Below are positions 60,091 through 64,000 of a stretch of DNA of 64,000 bases, one piece after another. The translations under genes were made by a program, and so were the position numbers. This DNA is from Herbidospora galbida (GTDB lineage Bacteria; Actinomycetota; Actinomycetes; Streptosporangiales; Streptosporangiaceae): the NCBI RefSeq assembly GCF_005233835.1, contig NZ_SZQA01000001.1:434001-498000 (forward strand). Direction: 5' to 3'. The notes beneath the pieces are model-generated. The model had not been told where the DNA came from and searched no databases. It saw nothing but the letters and a program-made list of their open reading frames with translations. How positions within the stretch are numbered: the stretch's first letter is position 1; every line of letters starts with the position of its first letter.

Positions 60091-60165
60091 CCCCGCAGGA
60101 CGTATCGAACTGATCTCGGCAGCCGAGTCGGGCGTGAACTGCGGTGATGGGGGCACCCGGCCGTG

Positions 60166-60525
60166 ATGAGCGGCTGGAGGGGTTTCACTCCCGAGGAAGG
60201 ACGGCGATTCGATGGCCTGGTGGCCGAGAAGGTGCCTGCCGTGTTGAGCGTGATCAGTTTGGAGGTGCAGATCAAGACGCCTGAGGACCTGAAGCGGCTT
60301 TCCGGGGACCTCGAGCTCGTGACGCGGGACATCGCCGGGCCGACGCTGGGGATGGGGCCGCCGGCCCTGTTCGTCGCCTCGACGCTGGTCATCCGGCATC
60401 TGGTGGAGGCGTTGGCGACCGCCTGCGGCGAGGACCCCGAGAAGACGTGGGGCAGGGAGGCCGCCGCGATCATGCACAACCTTGAGCGGCTGAGCGAGGA
60501 CGATCAGGCGCACGGCATCGACTGA
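60166..60525 (+). CDS. Small protein of unknown function
   Basis: The 119-residue, mostly helical soluble protein contains FTPEEGRRFDGLVAEKVPA and a C-terminal TWGREAAAIMHNLERLSED. I do not recognise a family. The ATG at 60166 follows an in-frame GTG, and the ribosome site is weak. It starts 75 bp after the lipoprotein hydrolase and ends before a terminator, so the two may share a transcript. Confidence 0.6.
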   Translation: MSGWRGFTPEEGRRFDGLVAEKVPAVLSVISLEVQIKTPEDLKRLSGDLELVTRDIAGPTLGMGPPALFVASTLVIRHLVEALATACGEDPEKTWGREAAAIMHNLERLSEDDQAHGID

Positions 60526-60556
60526 TCGCGTCGGCTCCGCGGGGGTCTGGTGGTGG

Positions 60557-60585
60557 CTCGGGCGGCACTGTTCGTGCCGCCCGAG
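60557..60585. terminator. Bidirectional hairpin terminator
   Basis: Perfect 12-bp arms CTCGGGCGGCAC and GTGCCGCCCGAG flank a five-base loop, between the ends of the small unknown gene and the GH9 gene. Confidence 0.85.
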
Positions 60586-60631
60586 GCATGAGGCGAGGCG
60601 TCGCGGAACGGGGAGGGCGCCGGTGCGTTCC

Positions 60632-62911
60632 CTACCGAGCGGTGCAGGTCACTGCGGTGGGGGTCGTGTTGGCGCCGTTCCAGCCGCCGTTGAAGCCGAA
60701 GGACGTCGTGCCGCCGGGCGTCAGCGAGCCGTTCCAGGACAGGTTCGTCACGGTGACGGCCGAACCGCTGGTGGTGTGCGCGCCGCCCCACAGCTGCGTG
60801 ATGGTCTGGCCGCTGGGGAAGGTCCAGGCGACGGTCCAGCCGGTCAGCGCGGTGGTGCCGGTGTTCCGCACCTCGACGGAGGCGCCGAAGCCCGTGGGCC
60901 ACTGGTTGACGACGGTGTAGGTCGCGGCGCAGGCCCTCCCACCGCTGGGAGACGGCGACGGGCTCGGACTCGGTGAGGGGCTGGGCGACGGAGACGGGCT
61001 GGGGCTCGGAGACGGGCTGGGGCTCGGGGAAGGACTCGGGCTCGGGGAGGGGCTGGGGCTCGGTGACGGGCTGGGGCCGTTGGTGCCGGCCTTCTCCGCG
61101 GTCCAGGCGCCCATCCAGGCCAGGACGGCGTTCCAGTTGATGGCGACCTCGTTCACCGACCAGGCGTCGATGTCGTCCAGGTAGCACTTCTGCGGCCGGC
61201 AGCCGCTGAGGCGCTGCTGGGCGACGGGGTCCTGCAGTCCGCTGTTGGGACCGCCGGCCAGGGAGCCGGGAGGTGCGATCGGCAGCGAGCCGTCGATCTG
61301 GTTGGCCCAGAAACGGTGGTGCACGTTGCGGGAGGGCTTGTCGCCGTAGCCGGTGACGTAGGAGTAGCCCATCGGGTTGCGGCCGAACTCGTACGCCATC
61401 GTCTCGAACACGCCGGTGCGGAACCGCTCCGCGCCGGTGAAGTCGTGGGCCAGGGCCAGCAGGACCGCGTTGTTGAGGATCAGGTTGTTGGACCCCCAGA
61501 TGTAGCCGCCTCCGTTGGGCTGGAAGGGCACCGGGTAACCCTGGCCGCGCATCACGTTCAGCAGGCCGTCGGCCGCCGAGACGAAGGAGGCGCGCAGTTG
61601 CGAGCCGATGGAGGAGGTCAGCCCGTTGGGCACCAGCGCCAGGGTGATGTCACCCAGGCTGCCGACCTCCGACCACTGGGCGCCCTCGTTGGTGAAGCTG
61701 CGCCCGTAGTACAGCGAGGAGGAGGTCAGGTCGTTGCGATAGGACTGCTTGCCGGTCGTGGTGTACAGCTCGGCGGCGGCCCAGTAGAACTCGTCGGTCA
61801 CCTTGCCGTCGACGTACGAGCCGCCGCCGACGTCGTCGGAGGAGGGGGCGATCCTCGACGGGTTGGCCTTGGCGGCGGTGTAGGCCTTCTCGGCTGCGGT
61901 CAGGCAGCGGGCGGAGAAGGCGGAGTCGATGGAGGCCCACACCCGGGCGCACTGGGCGGCGGCCGCCGCCAGGTTCAGGGTGGCCGCGGTGGAGGGGGCC
62001 GACAGCACGCGGGGCTGCGGGTCCTGGGCGGGCAGCAGGGGCAGTCCGGTCCAGTTCGCGTCGTGCATCTTGTGGTGGGCCATGCCGGCCAGCGGCCGAC
62101 CGTCGGGGACCTGCATCTTCAGCAGGAAGTCGATCTCCCAGCGGGCCTCGTCGAGGATGTCGGGGACCCCGTTGCCGCGTTCGGGGATGGACATGGTGGC
62201 GTCGCCGAAGGCCGAGGGGTCGGCGCCGGGGATGTTCCTGGCCCGCTCGTAGGCGTTGACCAGCTGCCAGGCCGACATGCCGCCGTTGACGACGTACTTG
62301 CCGTGGTCGCCGGCGTCGTACCAGCCGCCGCGCACGTCCAGCCGGTAGCCGCAGTCGTTGCGGCACGGCACGTTGGCGTCGCCCTGGTTGGGGGCGACGT
62401 TCAGGTGGCCGGCGGCGCGGGCGTACTGGCTGCCGCCGGCGTACTGGGAGGTGATCGCGATGCCGCTGCGCTGGTGGTAGAAGAAGGCCAGCGCGTCGTA
62501 GGGCAGCTTCTTCCAGGCGGCCGTACCGATGTCGAAGGGGTGGCTGGACTCGTTGTTCACGGTGAGCACGAAATCGGTGCCGGTCCCCGTGTACGAGGAG
62601 AAGTCGATTTTGTGGACGGAGTCTCCCGAGGGCGAGTCCGAGCCGAAGACGGTGGTGCTGCCGGTGGCCACCACCTGGTCGGAGCTGTTCAGCAGGCTCC
62701 AGGCCAGCGGCGAGCTTGAGTTGCTGATCACGGTCGCCTGTTTCGCGACGCCGGGCGCGTAGGCGACCTGGTTGACCTTGATGTTCTGGCCGAGCGCCGG
62801 GCGGACGAGCGCGTTGGCGGTGTCGGTGGTGACGATCGCGGTGATCGATGCCGCGGCCAGGGCGACGGCCAGTGCCGCCGCCGAAAGCCGCATCCGGCCT
62901 GAGGTGTTCAC
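60632..62911 (-). CDS. Secreted GH9 cellulase with CBM2 and Pro-Ser linker
   Basis: The 759-residue protein has a signal peptide (MRLSAAALAVALAAASITAIV), an N-terminal immunoglobulin-like CelD_N domain (KVNQVAYAPGVAKQATVI), and a GH9 barrel with RGGWYDAGDHGKYV (catalytic Asp pair), GYVTGYGDKPSRNVHHRFW and DDIDAWSVNEVAINWNA (catalytic Glu). A (Pro-Ser)n linker of about 40 residues leads to a CBM2 (CAATYTVVNQWPTGFGASV, LSWNGSLTPGGTTSFGFNG). This is the layout of actinomycete processive or endo-cellulases. The GTG start follows AGAGGA by eight bases; it is divergent from the LacI-type gene. Confidence 0.93.
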   Translation of the reverse strand: MNTSGRMRLSAAALAVALAAASITAIVTTDTANALVRPALGQNIKVNQVAYAPGVAKQATVISNSSSPLAWSLLNSSDQVVATGSTTVFGSDSPSGDSVHKIDFSSYTGTGTDFVLTVNNESSHPFDIGTAAWKKLPYDALAFFYHQRSGIAITSQYAGGSQYARAAGHLNVAPNQGDANVPCRNDCGYRLDVRGGWYDAGDHGKYVVNGGMSAWQLVNAYERARNIPGADPSAFGDATMSIPERGNGVPDILDEARWEIDFLLKMQVPDGRPLAGMAHHKMHDANWTGLPLLPAQDPQPRVLSAPSTAATLNLAAAAAQCARVWASIDSAFSARCLTAAEKAYTAAKANPSRIAPSSDDVGGGSYVDGKVTDEFYWAAAELYTTTGKQSYRNDLTSSSLYYGRSFTNEGAQWSEVGSLGDITLALVPNGLTSSIGSQLRASFVSAADGLLNVMRGQGYPVPFQPNGGGYIWGSNNLILNNAVLLALAHDFTGAERFRTGVFETMAYEFGRNPMGYSYVTGYGDKPSRNVHHRFWANQIDGSLPIAPPGSLAGGPNSGLQDPVAQQRLSGCRPQKCYLDDIDAWSVNEVAINWNAVLAWMGAWTAEKAGTNGPSPSPSPSPSPSPSPSPSPSPSPSPSPSPSPSPSPSPSPSPSPSGGRACAATYTVVNQWPTGFGASVEVRNTGTTALTGWTVAWTFPSGQTITQLWGGAHTTSGSAVTVTNLSWNGSLTPGGTTSFGFNGGWNGANTTPTAVTCTAR
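60955..61078. repeat. Low-complexity Pro-Ser linker coding repeat
   Basis: About 20 tandem Pro-Ser codon pairs make a six-base periodic stretch linking GH9 and CBM2. Such stretches change length easily by slippage. Confidence 0.85.
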
Positions 62912-63063
62912 GTGGAGTCCTCTCAACCCATGGGCTTCGCATCTTGCGACCGCCGGGCCGGAAGAAGACAGTTACCAGGACGAGGGAAAGCATTTCGTGC
63001 AGCTCACGGCGATTTCTGCGGCGAATGATTCTGTAAATTTCACGACATTTTCCTGACGATCCT

Positions 63064-63069
63064 TAGAAT
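63064..63069 (+). promoter_or_regulatory. -10-like hexamer TAGAAT six bases before the LacI-type start
   Basis: TAGAAT is a near-perfect -10 box ending six bases before GTG 63076, predicting a leaderless mRNA. The region is AT-rich; no clear -35 is seen. Confidence 0.5.
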
Positions 63070-63075
63070 CACAGC

Positions 63076-64000
63076 GTGACCGCCATCCCCCGCGACCCGC
63101 ATCCGGCGCCTCGTCCCCGCCAGGAGGTCACGCTCGCGCACATCGCCAAGCTGGCCGGCGTGTCCGCCCCGACCGTCTCCAAGGTGATCAACGGTCATCC
63201 GGGGGTGTCCAGCAGCACCCGCCGCCGGATCGAGGACCTGGTCAAGGAGCACGGCTGGCGGCGCCGACCGGACACCGGCGAATCAAGCGCGGTCGTCGAG
63301 GTCGTCTTCGAGTCCTTGGACAGCCTGTGGGCGCTGGAACTGATCCGGGGCATGGACGAGGTCACCCAGGCGTACGGGATGGTTCTGGGGCTGACCGACA
63401 TGCGCGGACGGCGCTCCCCGCACGCGAGCTGGATCGACCAGGTGCTCGCCCGCCGCCCGCTTGGGGTCATCGCGGTCTCGGCCGACATCGCCGAACGCCA
63501 CCACGAGCGCCTGGCCAGCCGTAACATCCCGCTGATCGCCCTGGACCCGCGCGGCGAGCCCGAGCACGGCGTTCCGTCAGTGGGGGCGACGAACTGGAAC
63601 GGCGGCCTGTCGGCCACCCGGCACCTGCTGGAGCTGGGACACCGCCGGATCGCCATGGTCAACGGCCCCGACACGCTGATGTGCTGCCGGGCTCGCCTGG
63701 ACGGATACCGCGCGGCCCTCGACACGGCCGGTGTTCCCGCCGATCCCGGCCTGGTCCGCACCGCCCCGCTCTACGTGGAGGGCGGCCGGATTCAGGGCGC
63801 GGCGCTGCTGGAGTCGCCTGATCCGCCGACGGCCGTCTTCGCCGCCAACGACCTGCAGGCGCTGGGGGTCTATCAGGCGGCCCATCGGGCGGGGCTGCGC
63901 GTACCGGAGGACGTGAGCGTCGTGGGGTTCGACGATCTGCCGCTGGCGCAGTGGGCCGACCCTCCGATGACCACCGTCCACCAGCCGTTGAAGAAGATGG
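63076..64000 (+). CDS. LacI-family transcriptional regulator (cut by right edge)
   Basis: The first 308 codons are present. The N-terminal HTH reads VTLAHIAKLAGVSAPTVSKVINGHPGVSSSTRRRIEDLV with the hinge helix region after it. The periplasmic-binding-like domain shows VIAVSADIAERH, LDPRGEPEHGVPSVGATNW, TRHLLELGHRRIAMVNG and VFAANDLQALGVYQAAHRAGLRVPEDVSVVGFDDLPLA. It is divergent from the GH9 gene and likely controls the local cellulases in response to a cello-oligosaccharide. Only the last few percent of the protein is missing. Confidence 0.92.
   Translation, partial: MTAIPRDPHPAPRPRQEVTLAHIAKLAGVSAPTVSKVINGHPGVSSSTRRRIEDLVKEHGWRRRPDTGESSAVVEVVFESLDSLWALELIRGMDEVTQAYGMVLGLTDMRGRRSPHASWIDQVLARRPLGVIAVSADIAERHHERLASRNIPLIALDPRGEPEHGVPSVGATNWNGGLSATRHLLELGHRRIAMVNGPDTLMCCRARLDGYRAALDTAGVPADPGLVRTAPLYVEGGRIQGAALLESPDPPTAVFAANDLQALGVYQAAHRAGLRVPEDVSVVGFDDLPLAQWADPPMTTVHQPLKKM

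Noticed and set aside
62986-62996. GAAAGCATTTC dyad upstream of GH9 as a regulator site
   Set aside because: Only four-base arms and no second copy at the GH5 promoter; chance cannot be excluded.

Overview
The window is high-GC DNA with long reading frames, GTG starts, ATGA/GTGA overlaps, Tat and lipoprotein exporters, many one- and two-component regulators and secreted cellulases with ricin-type and CBM2 modules. This points to a soil actinomycete, probably a Streptosporangiaceae-like genus such as Nonomuraea or Microbispora. That placement is inferred from gene style only; no rRNA or marker gene is present. No tRNA, CRISPR array, prophage or biosynthetic gene cluster was seen.

Layout. 1-8.7 kb: an ECF sigma factor (cut by the window edge) with YCII and VOC proteins, an exported hydrolase, a histidine kinase/response regulator pair, a TetR-SDR operon with two operator-like palindromes, a GlxA-type AraC regulator divergent from an HD-domain protein, and a deacetylase-fold protein with a degenerate active site. 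8.7-22.9 kb: a sugar-catabolic locus made of two divergent arms. The left arm encodes a class II ketose-bisphosphate aldolase, a 1-PFK/LacC-type kinase, a small tautomerase-like protein, a SIS isomerase/deaminase and a PfkB kinase. The right arm encodes an ABC importer, a D-2-hydroxyacid dehydrogenase, a DeoR regulator and a GH4 NAD-dependent glycosidase, followed by a hydrolase/lactonase-type/dehydratase trio for a sugar acid. 22.9-26.8 kb: a degraded GNAT gene and a three-repeat secreted protein lying between two copies of a 47-bp repeat, then an HxlR regulator divergent from two oxidoreductases.

26.8-40.3 kb: a nearly complete alpha-galactoside system. It has GH97 and GH36 enzymes, an ABC importer, an AraC regulator and an oxidative galactose (De Ley-Doudoroff) operon of SDR dehydrogenase, SMP-30 lactonase, DgoD, KDG-type kinase, KDPG-type aldolase and aldose epimerase. 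40.4-44.6 kb: a MerR regulator with its probable membrane-protein target, a PucR-like regulator, an HSL-type esterase and a haloacid dehalogenase. 44.6-50.4 kb: a HupE-like membrane protein followed by a 1556-residue exported metallophosphoesterase/beta-propeller fusion. 50.6-56.8 kb: small regulators (HxlR, MarR, AraC) beside a VOC protein, an RTX-type repeat protein, a type-B carboxylesterase and an FMN reductase, with transposase relics. 57.1-64.0 kb: cellulose-related genes (GH5-ricin, GH9-CBM2) with a LacI-type regulator cut by the right edge, and a lipoprotein hydrolase between them.

The best candidate for an undescribed system is the 8.7-22.9 kb locus. Its two arms appear to share an operator motif, its divergent genes start on overlapping ATG codons with the promoter buried in coding sequence, and its gene set does not match a textbook pathway exactly.
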